Source: Capitulum mitella | Lineage: Eukaryota; Arthropoda; Thecostraca; Pollicipedomorpha; Pollicipedidae | DNA length: 64,000 nt | Reading direction: 5' to 3' | Assembly (NCBI GenBank): GCA_030062745.1 | Contig: CP099848.1 | Coordinates: 1,517,501-1,581,500, forward strand | Part shown: positions 1 to 11,960 of the stretch, one piece after another | How positions within the stretch are numbered: the stretch's first letter is position 1 | Layout: the number at the start of each line of letters is the position of its first letter | Made by a program: the position numbers and the translations under genes | The notes under the pieces: model-generated | Told to the model about the DNA's origin: nothing | The model's database searches: none | Seen by the model: only the letters and a program-made list of their open reading frames with translations

Positions 1-1810
1 CACACCATACAGCACAGAAAAAATTTCCGTCGATTCGATTCGACTATAGGCTCTACCGTAAGGGCAGACGAAAGGGTCATTGCCTCGAACATTTGAGAAG
101 CTTAACCTTACCTTTACAGACATTAAGCAGGATGAAATGGCGCAGAACATCAGTGAGTTCGACTAAAGGCAAGTGCGTGGCTTTTGCATCCCGCCCTACG
201 CCCTCAAAAGACATCCCCTGCCAGAAAATGCTGCGCCGCATAGCACCAATAGTTACGGATCGCCAGGCTGTGTTTCCAGCACCAACTTTACAATGAGGAG
301 ACGAACTTGTTTTTGTAGCAGACCATGCTGACGAAATGACGTGAAGGAATGGTGATATACTTTGGCCTATCCATCATTTTCTGGCATTTTTTCTCCAAAT
401 GCTCCTGTCCTAAGTTTGACGAGATTGTTATTGATGTTATCGGCCGGATTCACTATCTGTGCGTTAATGCCCGAAATCACGATGACTTGCGAGAAATCCT
501 GTGACTGCGGAGAACTCTTAAATTCCGGCTCTGTTATCAGAGACGTAGCCAGGGCATGGGGACATGCCCCCTCCCCCCCTCCTGAGCCAAGCGGTCTACG
601 CTAGATATATAGCGATTTCACGAAAATGCGGAAAAGTGATCATATCTATGCTGCAAGAGCAAACATTATGTGGTTTGCTGTGCGTTAAATATGAGGCAAA
701 TCCACAGAATTGCCGCTATTTCCTATAAAGTTCGCCATATGCTAGTTGCATATGACAAAATTTGACATCTGCCCTCCCCCTAAAAAATCCTGGCTACGTG
801 CCTGTCTGTGATGGCGTTCCCGCCAATACTACAAAGCTTAGTCATTTGGTAAGTAGGCAGTTAACATGTTGAGGAGTTTAGCCGTCTCATGAAGAATAGT
901 TGCAAAGGCATTTGTAAATATTCGAGTTGAAGAGGACCCGGTTTGGCTCCCATTTTCGGAGCTGGAATCACCGTCGACGTTGAGAAGTTACATGCTATTC
1001 GACCACGCATTAATGCGTCCCGAATAATAGTAAATATGTTTGGGATGAAACGATTGCATGCTGGGGAAACTACGTATGTACCTAAATATTTCCTGTACCT
1101 GCCTCCTGGACAAGTTAAATAAGCTTAATCTGAATATACCTAAACTCAGACACTGGCACATCGTGTACAGGAAACGACAAAGATATTATTCAGGTACCGG
1201 TTAAGTTGTGCAAATTATAATACGATATCTGACAAGAGGATTGAAAAGCAATTCAAAGCATGCCTCAAAGCACTTCAAAGCTTTCGTTACAAAAGAGGAC
1301 TATCCAAGGGAAATTGGGAAAGTAAGTTCTCACGTCACGTGACCCTAATGACGATCGCGTTCGTACTGCGAGGTTGGTAACCATTAGCTCCAGACGCCCG
1401 CGGCGGCGCTGACACCGATCGCAGCCGGAGACGGCCCGGAGAACAATGGCTGGAGGCGTGAGAGCCGTCCGGCTGTCTCGGACGGCCGGACAGCCGGACA
1501 GCCGGACAGCCGGACGGCGCTGAGTCAGGCCGGACCCGATCGCGGCCGTCGGCGCCGGCGCTGGCAGGATCGTCGGCGCCGACAGGTGGCGCCGCCGGCG
1601 TCGGCACCGATCCGGCGACGTCACGCAGCTGGGTGAAAACCCCGCCGCGGCCCGCCACGCCCGCGCCGCGCGGCAGCTGGCCGGGCGCGCCAAAACGCGG
1701 TCGCGCCCGCCGCCGGCGCTGCAGAAATGGCGCGGACGGACCGGCGCAGTCTGGCGCGGCCTGACGTGGCGGGAAACCGATGACTCGGGGAAGCACCGGC
1801 TGAGACTGAC
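1..1810. other. LPMO intron sequence at the left edge, no coding recognised
   Basis: Apart from the hAT MITE at 538-804, this is non-coding. The block 1380-1800 is GC-rich and contains a short tandem repeat of CCGGACAGC (about 1485-1515). Long minus-strand open frames over it (to 1265) are intron read-through beyond the exon-5 donor and have no recognisable domain. Confidence 0.5.
538..804 (+). mobile_element. hAT-type MITE, copy A
   Basis: A 267-bp element beginning CAGAGACGTAGCCAGGG and ending TGGCTACGTGCCTG (inverted: CAGGCACGTAGCCA). It is flanked by an 8-bp target duplication TCTGTTAT / TCTGTGAT (7 of 8 match). TIRs starting with CAG plus an 8-bp duplication fit a non-autonomous hAT transposon. 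Shared internal motifs with copies B-D are TAGATATATAGCGATTTC, GTGATCATAT and CATATGACAAAATTTGACA. No open reading frame. Confidence 0.85.
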
Positions 1811-1931
1811 CTGTATGACGCAGTGGGCGCAGACGAGGTCGGCCGGCAGGCGGAGTCGGACTCGGGCCATGATCGACTTGTCCCCCACCCTGTACTTGGT
1901 GCCCGAGCCGTCCGCCAGCCGCAGCAGGTTC
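1811..1931 (-). CDS. AA15 LPMO exon 5 (CAHCVIQ segment)
   Basis: Begins after a pyrimidine-rich CTGTTTCCGCCACCAG acceptor with one base completing the split Arg codon. It runs for 40 codons and ends CATACAG/GTCAGT in phase 0. It encodes LLRLADGSG and LPADLVCAHCVIQ. AA15 proteins usually continue with W, so the intron falls exactly before that residue. No matching next exon is visible between 1 and 1810, so it should lie outside the window. Confidence 0.85.
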
Positions 1932-4900
1932 CTGGTGGCGGAAACAGACAGGTCGCGCCAGGGTCGAGCGGCGGTTTCTGGGTCCGGCTGTGTGCCAACA
2001 GCCGTCTTAACTCATGGCCTTGTGCTCGATCCCACGTCGGCGGGCAGAGCTGAGCGGCTTAGCGTAACCAGAAAAAGTTCAGCTACGAGACGATGACAGG
2101 CTGATGTAACCACCGACGGAAGCAAGACCATCTTCTTTTTCGTTCAGCGATGTGCCTCTCGGAGGTGAAGTCCGTAGGAGAAAAAACGGCATTACCTGTT
2201 CAGACACGACTGGGTAGCTTCGGGTTGTTCTGCGGTGAGCGGGCAGATCCGGAACTCCATGTACCCCCTGTGCGCGGTGGTAACTTCGACCACCGTTGAG
2301 ATTATCTGAAAACGGACGACGACTAACGACGTGCTAAAGGCGAATTGCTTTGTGATTGGAACAATAGTCATGACTAGTGTGGGATGTCTACTAAAGACCC
2401 AAACGCACAATTTAAACGTGCAATGCACACTGCAAGCGAAACAGGCTACCTGAGGGAACCATCCATTTCCTACTTCTAGAGTCTTCGTCTGTATACAATC
2501 AGGTCAACGTCCTTGATGCGTTCGGCTAAGCAGACCCATTTAAACCGCGCAAATATGACGGCGTTGAACAGACGTTTGCCGTCGTCGCTTTGATTGGATT
2601 AGACATCTACTTGGCGAAAGGCGGAAACGGTTGAACAAACTGATGACACTTCTTCGAACTGGACCGAGCCTCGTGGCTTACTGGGCGTTTCATCACTTTC
2701 CGCTGGCCGACGGGGAAATTTTCCCCAAGTCTATATCGAGATCCACGGAACCCATCTGCGGTAACTCGCCACCCACAGTCTCCGAAATAAGTCATCTTTT
2801 GTCGTGAAGGTTAGTGCTGGCGTCACAACTCAGGTCAGAAGCTCATGCTGGATGGAAGATGATCTGGAGACTTACAAGCACAGACGTGATGTATACGGTA
2901 CACGGAATACCAGTTTAGCAAAATGCGGCATCAGAATTGAAAATACCATATTTCACCAGAAACAACATCCATTTCACAGAGTCCGCGGTCACAAAGCCAA
3001 ATCAAGTCGTCACCTGATGTTTGACGTCTTGCTAGTTTCTCGCGAAGTTTTAACGAAACGCTTCAAAAAATGACCAATGTTTCCTGGCAACCGTAAAGCT
3101 TCGGTCGCCGGAGACGCATGTGTTCCACTTAGGTAGTTAAATCGCCAATTTGTAAAAAGAAAACGAAAACAAAGAAATAGATCAATCATTTTCATTCCTG
3201 CCTTTTCGTCCCTAGAGTAATTTCTTCCCTAACTGTCCATCAACATGGCACAGACGAAACCCGATGGTTCGTGAAGTGATAAAAAGTCAGTGATGGATTA
3301 GACGTCTGGGAACCTAAAGTCCGTGGGCCTCCGCAAATATTCCATCATTTTCTGTGACAGCCGTCAATTATGCCAAAGTGCAGAGAAAGCTCCCGTCGAG
3401 GAAATAAACACCTGACGGTCCAGCGCGGTGACAGGTCCTCTGGCGATAAGGAAAGACGACACCCGCCGCATGAAGGGGACAGCATTACCCATGGAGCGTA
3501 ACGACACATTTTCTCTGGGCCGAGTTTTTTTGTAAAACCACTACGGTGTCCCTCGCCTTGGCCTCAAAACTTTCCCGCCAGTCTTCGAGCACCTGCCGTC
3601 CAACCATTAACAATTCCGGCGTCGTTTCCAGGATGAGTGGAGCGAAGTGAAACCAGAAGTCATCGCTCGTCTCAAAACGATTTGCACTGGACAGGGCTCA
3701 GATTAACAAAACGCCACCGATCGCCGACCGATCGCGGCGCAACTGTGGCGATCGTGACGCACCTGTCCGCGGCGATACCGGCGCACGATGCCGCCAGTGG
3801 CGAAGCGCCCGCCGCGCTCGTGCGGACGCGGCCATTCGTCCCAGCGGTCGCCGCAGATGCCGCAGCGCCCGCCGTTCGCCAGCCACTGGTACTGGAGACA
3901 GCGAGGTACCGACGGTTAGCCGCATGGTGACAGAAGTAACGGCCGGCGCCGCTGGGCTGAATGCAGCCTGCCTCTTGGCCGCAGCAGCGGAGATCGGCAG
4001 AACGGTCACAGCAGGACGGTGCTGCAGGGCAGCCTCGGCAGGACGCCGCCTAGCAGAACGCTGCACAGTAGGGCACAAGTCCCCCCAGCATGCGGGAGGG
4101 ACGCTCGGTTTACCACTATCGCATTTCAGCGTCTTTCAGCAGTGGATCCACACATGATGTCAGGTAAACTGCACAGTTGCAGACAGTGCGCTGTTCATAC
4201 CCCGTTTGGCCACATGCCGATGTAGTCAGGTCATGCCGTTTAGCTACATGCCGCCCACGCCGTTCCCTGGGACGTCTCGCGCTCCGCCGCGGGTAGACGA
4301 ACACCACTCACGAACAGTCCGCCGCAGCTCCCCTCATGGTCCTGGTAGTCGACCGGCGCCTCGAAGCCCATCCTCCACATGCTGGCGCGCGACGGCGGCT
4401 CCAGGAAGCGGGCGTGCGAGCGGACCGGAACCACCTGCAGGAGAGTCGGCCGCGGTCAGCTGCGGGCGCGGGAGCGCCGCCGGCGATGGCGCCGAGACGC
4501 GGCGCGGCGGAGAGGCGGCGAGGAGAGACGCCTCGAAGAGAGAGAACAGCAGAGATGGTGGCGTCTTCGCATCCAGAGGGGCGTCGCCCGTTAGGACTCG
4601 GCAAATCCTTGGTGACTCTTCTTCCGGTATGATGACACTGAAATGTTTGGCCCTGGAACTGCTTTCGGCCCCCACGAATGTTTTGGTTGTTCCCTATACA
4701 GTAACGTAGTGCTCAGCGTTACCCTCGGCTACCAGGTTGCCAGGGAACGACTGGACTCTGCAATAACATAGACCCGCCTTCCGGTAAAAAATAAAAACGC
4801 CGCGTAACGGTTGGAACATGATACAACTGCGGGAGAAGTATTATAACGTTAATACATATTTCGGACACAGAAAAAAATGTTTGTGTTCCCGCCGTATTCC

Positions 4901-7900
4901 GAACCGCAACGGAAAAAGCCATCTGCATCTTAAGCACGTGCATACAAGCATACGGGCCCTATAGTACCGTAGGAGTAGGATTCGAGTGGATTTGTAAAAG
5001 TGAACAGCTTGAAAATCCTACGATTTTCTTTTCCCTTCAAATCAATGGAGGTCCTTGCTTTTTACGGCTTTGTTATGAATCTGACGAGTCATGGCTGCAG
5101 CATATGACGAAATGTGCTCTGTCACTGCTTGTAAATGCCATTCGTAGCCCACAATCAGTCCTCCACTTGTCGCGACGATATGGCCAGCGAGAGAGGCTCG
5201 CGGGCCCCCGGTCCGCCGCCGACACCGCAGTACCGTCCGCCGCACCCTCCGCCGCCGCGGCCCACGACTCCCGCGGGCTCCGGCCGGTGGCGGCGCGGCG
5301 GCAGCTGGAAGCCGCCCCAGATGGCGGCTGCCGGGCCGGCCAGCTCGGCCGGCCAGCTCTCAGACCAGCTGGAGGCCGGAGCGCAGATGGCCGGAGAGGA
5401 CGGCGTCCGCTCGGCACGCATGCACGCGGCGCGGGGCGCCGGTGACACCGGGCGTCCACCCCTACGGCAGGTGACGGGGAAAGTCCCTCACCGGCGCCGG
5501 GGCACGGTCGGACGCCCGGCCTCGATTTCGAGCGACCCGGGAGGCGACCGGCTGGTCAACCAATCGGCGCTTACAGCGTAATCCGGTCCAACTTACCGAT
5601 GGACGTGACCCATTAATCCGTTTTAAATAATGTTATTACGCTGCTCCTTAACGTAGCGTGTGTGACTTGACGTGCGAAGGCGGAACCATACGGGCGTGAA
5701 AGTATTCGTCGATTTGTTCGTGTCTCCCGGGTGTTAGGAGCCGATAATTGGCTGAACGCCCTTTTGTTTGTTCCATGAACTTCAAATGGCTGGTCTGTGG
5801 CGGAACTATGAAAGAAACCCGATGCAATATTCTTACAACCGAAAACAGAACCTGGTGGCAAAGGTGTGCCCATGAGGCGGATGTGGGGACATGTTTACAA
5901 CCTTTGCCGGATGTAATGCATCGATCGCGATAGGCCACTAGGTCATGTCTGGATCACTGCAACACTAGATCACACCATCGTCGGTCGATTCAACCTGGGG
6001 GGAGGGCGGACGTGAGGCGAATTTCAAAGGCTGTCACCATGAACTACACGAACATTTTGAAATGAAACACTTGGATTCAAAGCAATTTTGGTCAGACGAT
6101 ATCCCATAAGCAACTGTGATCGGTAGCTCAGCTGGCAGAGCTCCGGTCTCCGCGTCCCTGTAAGAGGGTTCGAGGTTTCCCACTGCTCCATTGTCGGGCC
6201 GCGGGTCAGTTGACAGCCGGCCAAAGGTCAAGCTGATTATCACGCGGTCGTGTCGCGCGTTTGGCGGCATGATAGACTTTCCCCACAAAATCGGCCGTTA
6301 CCTGGAATTGCTCGATAGGATGCTGGGGTCCGATTTTCTGCAATTTTCAATGCAATTTTGCAAATTTCTCCGATTTTAGCACGGACTCCGATTCCTTACA
6401 TCACTCCAGCAAATCGGGTCAAATTTGCAAGAAAACGGATAAAAATAAGAGCAGCTTGCATTTTTTCGTATAAGTTCCGGGTTGGTAAAGCCAGTATGAT
6501 TTCCGAGCGAGGATGGGACGAACGATTTATTATGTGTAACGCTTCATATTTATATTGTAAACCTCGCTATAATCATAGATATAACGTAAAATCGCATTTC
6601 AAATGTTTCATAAGGAAGAATCCTTGCAGCGCTACCAGAATTCCTGATTTTTGTGAAAGAAAGATGGCGAACACCTGAGGCCCTATGCAAACACCAGCAT
6701 GAGCTGTTTTGCAGTGGTACATGTTTTTAGATCTTTTCGCTATAACGAATCTTTAATTCGTGCGCCGTTTCGCTGTAAAAAAGCCGAGGCGCTTGTTTCT
6801 TCCGCTGGCGGTTTTGCGGGAGCGAGCGAGAGTTTAACTAACACCTTCCGCGAGGTAAAGACGTATAGTGACAGAAAACATCTGTTAATGTCTGCCAATG
6901 TCCAGACATATTCCTGTCCAGCGGAACGAGTGTTCAGGTGCTACAGAGGGAAGTTTACCCATTGATGTGTGAAGTGCAGGACCGTGCACGTAGTTTTCTA
7001 GCGGCGTGTGATAATTAGTTACCGTAATCAGTTCTGGGATAACTCGTACGCGCATCAAAGCATCCGAGCAACCGGACCGAACTAATTCACTGGAAACAGA
7101 ACAGAAGAGGGAACATCACACAATCCTCTACATGCCACCAGGAACGTCACCATGACGTATAGCTGTTAATCACGTATGTTATGCAGGTCATTTTTTCACC
7201 CTACGTTGGTTTTTCCGGCATGGTTTTTGAACAACAGCCAGCGGTCCCAAATGTTCAGTACCAGTATCTAAACAACACGGCACCTTTTGACAAAAACAGT
7301 GCATTAGGTCCGCGTAGTTCAGGTCATATGACGTCATAAACTGGATCATGGGCGCCATTTTCAACCTTTTTTGACATGGCTTGCAAAAAAACTCACCAGG
7401 GATGACACAACGCCGAAGTATCAGATCGTGAAAGACTTACATGATACTCAGCTGAGATCACAGGCGGTCAGTTGCAAGTTTTGCACAATGTTGGTTTACC
7501 ATCTTTTTGGAGACAAATCTGATTCTGGCGACCAAGGTAATGCCAAAAAAGAAAAGAAATCAATGCCATTTTTGAGTTTCTCGTGAAATTCTGAATCATT
7601 AACGCATAGATGTTCACATTATGAAGCAGTCTGACCCTGTGACAAAAGTTGACCTTGGGTCGCTTTCTCCATCAGAACTGTCAAAATGAGTTCATCTGAT
7701 GCTACATACAAGCATAGCCAGTTCCGACCATTCTTGTCTCCTAATCTATTTCTGAAGCGGTAGATAAATCATCGTCGAATTTAGTGCTCTGACCTGACCT
7801 CTGACGTCATTAATGGCCTTAAGACAAACAAATGAGCATATTTGGAGCCTCACGGTAACGGGCACCCATTACCGTTTGAACTGTCAAAATCAGACCTTTT

Positions 7901-9290
7901 ATTCTTGAGACGGGGGGTGAATAAGCCCCCTCCATAACCGGGAAGAATCAAACATACCTGGCATTTTGCTGAGTGAATGTTTGGTTTAGTCCAACTCCAA
8001 ACGGTGCTTTAAGTCCCATGTGGCAAAATCTTGTCTATAGCTGATTTCGGCAAAGCCGATGGTCGGTCCGTCCGTTTTGTACTTCGAAACATGGTGTTAT
8101 AGTAGAATATTAACATAATTCTGTTGCAATGAATAGTCATCGTAGCACGAGTTTGTTACGCTGGTGTTAAGCAGACTACGTTTCAAATATCTGAAGGCTC
8201 ATGGAGTAAATCAAACCTGTAGAATGCATTTCTTTTGCGAACAGCTGTGCGCCATGGTGCCATTTGTGGCAGCAAGAAAAATATTGTATGAAGTTTTCTC
8301 TTACCTGCTATTCTCTTGGCGGGACTCTTATTCACATGAATACCAGACATTCACTTTTAACTGATTTACCTGGTTTTGAATAAAGCTTGTCTTTAAAGCA
8401 ACAGTTTCGGTGCAGGTGTGTCTTCTCAAGACGGCAAATTTATTGCCCGCCACGGATTTTTTTCTTTTTATCAGATTTCAGGCCTTTAGGTCATGCATTT
8501 CTTATTAGTACACGTGTGTAAGAGCGTTTGAAACTCGACAGGACCAGAGTGGCACTAAAGCAACTCCTTTCCAGGCAACACCTAACGGTTGGTGTTAAAA
8601 TTCTCGAACGTTGATACAACCGCTGGCCAACTGCACTATATGAGTTAACCCGTTGTACTACGTAGTGTTCTGCGCTCCTATCGTTTGTCATTTTTGAAGC
8701 AAAGCTATCATTTGTCGACGTTTTAGGCTCTGGAGTGCCATATTTGGCTCATGGTGTTTGGTAGGCGCCACAGTTTTGACTGCCTAACAGGTGAGTGTTA
8801 TCTGACCCGAGACAGAAGCGCCTTTTTTACCAGCGGGTAAAAGATACGGCTTTTTATACAGAATTCACACAAAATACAGTCTCTGTTCCGCACCCAAAGG
8901 GCCCCTAGTGCCGGATATCAGGTCAAAAAGACTCCGGGTTTCGGTCCACCTGGGCGGTGGGGTGCGGCATGCACGGACAGTTCTTCCGTCGATGGACCCG
9001 GTCCCACGGCGCCCACTTCAGAATATTCGGATGAAACTAAGCGGAAAAATTGGTCAAGTACGCGTAACTGGACATGGAGTCTTATTTCCCTAACACTTCC
9101 CAAACGTGTCTCCAGTCTGCATTTTCTAGAAAACTCGATCATTCAGTCTAATGTGACGAAGCAAGGCGTTTCGTCTGGAGCTGCCGAGAGACGTTTCTTA
9201 GTGGAGTCACCTCGGCGACACCAACAGACTCACCTGCGACAGCTGGAGCAGCAGGGGCATCACGACGAACACGATGACGCAGTCCGCCAT
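1811..9290 (-). CDS. AA15-type lytic polysaccharide monooxygenase (chitin-binding type-4 domain), 5' part of gene, five exons
   Basis: Five minus-strand exons (9290-9234, 4434-4312, 3891-3763, 2305-2196, 1931-1811) join in frame into 180 residues. They give a hydrophobic signal peptide (residues 1-25) followed by a mature N-terminal His26 in the context SHARFLEPPSR, the hallmark first ligand of the LPMO copper histidine brace. Exon 3 holds a Cys-rich RCGICGDRWDEW segment, exon 4 the second brace His115 (TTAHRGYMEF) and RICPL, and exon 5 CAHCVIQ, where the family usually continues with W. From family knowledge, AA15 LPMOs are secreted copper enzymes that oxidatively cleave chitin or cellulose. 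All four junctions have GT/AG sites and matching phases (0,0,0,2). The last exon ends in a CAG/GTCAGT donor, so the gene continues left of the window. The missing 3' part should carry the WxYxxGNSWG-like strand and the axial Tyr/Phe. Domain assignment is by motif recall, not a search. Confidence 0.85.
2196..2305 (-). CDS. AA15 LPMO exon 4 (second copper His)
   Basis: Begins after a CGTCCGTTTTCAG acceptor (phase 0) and ends AAC-AG/GTAATG (phase 2). It encodes VVEVTTAHRGYMEFRICPL and then SCLN; the split codon AG+G gives Arg. The His in TTAHRGYMEF is the second histidine-brace ligand, and the two Cys are probable disulfide partners. Confidence 0.85.
3763..3891 (-). CDS. AA15 LPMO exon 3 (Cys-rich CGICGDRWD segment)
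   Basis: Forty-three codons between a GCTGTCTCCAG acceptor and a GGACAG/GTGCGT donor, phase 0 at both ends. Readable motifs are NGGRCGICGDRWDEWPRPHE and GGRFATGGIVRRY, matching the conserved CGxCGDxWD and GGxYATGxIxRxY stretches I associate with AA15. Confidence 0.85.
4312..4434 (-). CDS. AA15 LPMO exon 2 (mature N-terminus, first copper His)
   Basis: Forty-one codons between a CTCTCCTGCAG acceptor and a TTC/GTGAGT donor, phase 0 at both ends. It contains SHARFLEPPSRASMWRMGF and later DHEGSCGG, the pattern expected at the mature start of an AA15 LPMO. It sits in a GC-rich island, and the overlapping open frames on both strands here are shadows. Confidence 0.85.
4435..9233. other. LPMO intron 1
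   Basis: A 4.8-kb intron with a GC-rich, CpG-rich patch at about 5190-5560 and a tRNA-like SINE head near 6119. The GC patch keeps several overlapping frames open on both strands, including a 148-codon plus-strand frame rich in Pro/Arg/Gly, but none shows a recognisable domain. It could be an alternative promoter or an unrecognised exon. The rest is AT-balanced, with no gene seen. Confidence 0.5.
6119..6192 (+). repeat. tRNA-derived SINE head (A and B box-like)
   Basis: TAGCTCAGCTGG at about 6124 matches the Pol III A-box consensus TRGCNNAGYNGG, and GGTTCGAGGTT lies about 45 bp downstream as a near-match to the B box. The arms do not pair into a good cloverleaf, so this looks like a SINE head or tRNA pseudogene rather than a working tRNA. 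A non-tRNA body probably continues to about 6290. Confidence 0.45.
9234..9290 (-). CDS. AA15 LPMO exon 1 (signal peptide)
   Basis: Encodes 19 residues, MADCVIVFVVMPLLLQLSQ, ending at a CAG/GTGAGT donor in phase 0. The ATG at 9290 has A at -3 and G at +4, a good initiation context, and lies in a GC-rich CpG block (about 9260-9700) that looks like a promoter. It joins to VVPVRS-H in exon 2, completing a signal peptide whose cleavage would expose the copper-binding His. Confidence 0.75.
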
Positions 9291-10352
9291 GATGACCGCT
9301 CGTTCGCAGCAGGACGGCAGCGCTCTCCAGCAGGCCCAGTACCTGGCGGCTGAACCGCTTCACGCCGGCCGGCGGCCGGAGCGGACCATGGCCGGGGGCG
9401 GGCGGGCGAACGTCGTCGTCTCCGACGCTCGGGCGGGCAGGACACCGCGTCGGCGGCGAGACCACGCGGCGACTGCGGCCGCCTCCGAGCCGGCGCCGGG
9501 GCCGGCGCCCCACTCCGGCGCCGTCTCGCCCGTTCTTCCAACATCTGCAGTGAAATTGTCATCCGTGTGCCAGATACGGCGCCCGGCGCCGCGGACGGCT
9601 GCGACGGCGACGGCGGGACGGGGCGCGGCGCGCGTGAACCGACTTCGAACAGGGGGCCGAGGGCGGATCGCGATTACGCTCGGGCTTCGGACGCGACGCT
9701 TCAACGTTCGAAAATAGGGAAACGAGGCATACGTCGTGCTGTTTCGCTCGACAGCGTGGACGATTGGAGTCGGCCAGACGTGACGGCCGACGACTGGAAG
9801 TTGCGTTTTTTCGTCCCGAATGATAGGTATCGCAAAAATACACCATGAGTAAGCTCGGTCTTTAGGCTGATCTCGGTGGCTACTCAACGTAAACGGATGC
9901 ACCAGCTTCCGTCTTTCAAGGACATCCTGTTTCGGAAATCTTTGGACAATGAAAGACAGAGATATTCAAGGTGGCTACATTCCAGCAGCGATCGGCTGAA
10001 AAAAATGGTTTTGCCTGGGAAGTGACACCACGCCTGCCAGCAGAACAGATATAAAAAGCGAGCCGGTGGCTTAACAGCAGCGTGGGAGTTGCAGAGGTGT
10101 ATAGTTTTGATGGAATTAATGAAGTTTCCTCAGTCATTCACGAAATAGCAGGGTTCAGAAGTCATGCAACTGGCAGATGGCTCAATGGCAGAGTAGTTCC
10201 TGGTTTACAAACAGCCTGGTTCATGAGATGCTCAAATTTTGCTAGCCCACAATGTTCGTACATTTAATTGCAACGAATACCTTTTGTTTCAGACAAGTGA
10301 GCAGTTGGTATGCTGTTCTTAATAAATGAGCCCAGGCGTAAATTACGCTGAT
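9291..10352. other. Upstream region of the LPMO gene with CpG-rich promoter-like block
   Basis: About 9290-9700 is strongly GC- and CpG-rich and lies directly 5' of the LPMO start codon on the minus strand, so it is likely its promoter and 5' UTR. Overlapping open frames on both strands reflect base composition. The remainder has no recognised feature. Confidence 0.45.
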
Positions 10353-10643
10353 CAGGGACGTAGCCAAGAGGGGCATGGGGGTCATGCCCCCCCCCCCTGG
10401 GCCAAACGGTCTCCACTAGATATATGGCGATTTCGCAGGAATACGTAATAGTGATCAGATATAATTGCATATCAGATATATATATATATAACGCACAGGA
10501 AAACATTATATGTTTTCCTGTGCGTTAAGTATAAGGTAAATTACATAAAACTCCTGCTTATCTTGTAAATTTTGTCATATGCCAGTGACATATGACAAAA
10601 TTTGACATTTGAGCCCCCGAGGAAAATCTTGGCTACGTGCCTG
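10353..10643 (+). mobile_element. hAT-type MITE, copy B with perfect internal hairpin
   Basis: Starts CAGGGACGTAGCCAAGAGG and ends TTGGCTACGTGCCTG, flanked by ACGCTGAT / ACGCTGGT (8-bp target duplication, 7 of 8). The interior carries a perfect 16-bp inverted repeat (arms 10490-10505 and 10511-10526, 5-nt loop) and a second 11-bp hairpin around TTTGTCATATG / CATATGACAAA. It belongs to the same family as copies A, C and D. Confidence 0.88.
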
Positions 10644-11529
10644 ACGCTGGTTCCCGAGGCTTTAGATGTACCTGGAGACCAAAAGGTTTAGTAGCTGAAG
10701 GATATTCAGCTGATCAAGCCAAGGACCAAGATTAAGACCAAGGATTATCAAGCTCGGACCTGGATTAACCACCGGAACAACACTATTAAGAAGCTTTTGT
10801 TTCAGAAAAATCGCTATTATGCGTATCGTCATACGTCCAACAGCATACGCATCAGATCTCCATGAGTAATGTATGTGGGATCTGACAATGTATCGTGCCA
10901 CAAATAAACGCATTCTGAAATTACACTTGACCACGCCTTACCGCATAAATGATCCTCTGCTCGACAAAAGGAGCATTTCCTTGGAATAACTGACAAATGG
11001 TTGTTCTCGGCATTAGTTAGAGAAAATGACCCGCTGTCTCAATGAACAAACGGAACAATTTGCAAATGACGTCAGGATACGGAGACTACGATGTGCGCAC
11101 ATGCATTCCAACGGAAGAGGCCAGGTGATGAAAACCATCGCAGTTTACTTCGTTTGCTATAAACAAATTAGCCCGGAGCCGGTATGTCGAAAGAATTGCA
11201 TCAGAATCTGTCACTGGCTGTTCACCTTTCCTGTGTTCATGGGAGCTGACTATGGGGTACTGCCTATACACAGGACCCCGCAATAATCGCAACTCGTGAA
11301 CTGGAATATAATCATGAGGTTTACATATGCAGGCATTCGGGAAGCTAAGGCCCTGTTGAGATTCGACTGTTTTGCTGTTGTCAGCCGACGTCAAAAGGCC
11401 TGATTCGTTGGAAGGTCGATGAGGTATTCTTACGTCATGTTGGAAGACGTCACATTTCTGCTGACAAAGCGCCAGCTCTGCTGCTGCTAGGAAGTAGGCG
11501 CGGCTCTCCTGCCTTGCATTCTTGTGCAG
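10644..11529. other. Intergenic sequence, nothing recognised
   Basis: Low-complexity-free intergenic DNA between two repeats. No open frame with a recognisable domain and no splice-consistent coding segment was seen. Confidence 0.4.
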
Positions 11530-11960
11530 TTACTCAAGGGTGTCAATTTGTATTTTTTCGAGGGACCCTGGCCCACCCAATGTTGATTTAGGCCCCTCCA
11601 ATGCTGGTTTGGCCCCCTCTAACATTTTCTGCGAGTTTTTAAGGGAATTGGGCAAAAATAACGAAAGAAACGGCCGCAATAGATGAAAGATAGGTAGAAG
11701 GTATAGAATACGGCATAAAGTGATGTATCTATTTTCCATCCTCTAGATATATATACATACATGTATATATATACATATATATATACATATATACATATAC
11801 ATATACATATATATACATATATAGACCTATAAGCATAGGATAGGAGCAATTTGTATTTGAAAAAATAGTGAAAAACTCAAAAATTTCTACTGATCAAAAT
11901 AAAGTGGGCTAATTCCATTGAGAAATCCACATCTGGGGGGAGGTTAGGTTGTCGGGCCCA
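11530..11960 (-). repeat. Dispersed repeat with internal TA-rich microsatellite, copy 1 (inverted)
   Basis: Contains GTCAATTTGTATTTTTTCG at one end, a TATATACATA-type array at about 11745-11826, and GGTTGTCGGGCCCACGG at the other end. The same order of blocks recurs in opposite orientation at 55535-56105 and partly at 44500-44720, so it is an interspersed element of about 430-570 bp that carries its own microsatellite. The class is unknown; a MITE is possible. Confidence 0.6.

Noticed and set aside
1265..1888. Minus-strand 207-codon frame continuing past LPMO exon 5
   Set aside because: Only the part down to 1811 matches the family; beyond the CAG/GTCAGT donor it is GC-rich intron read-through.
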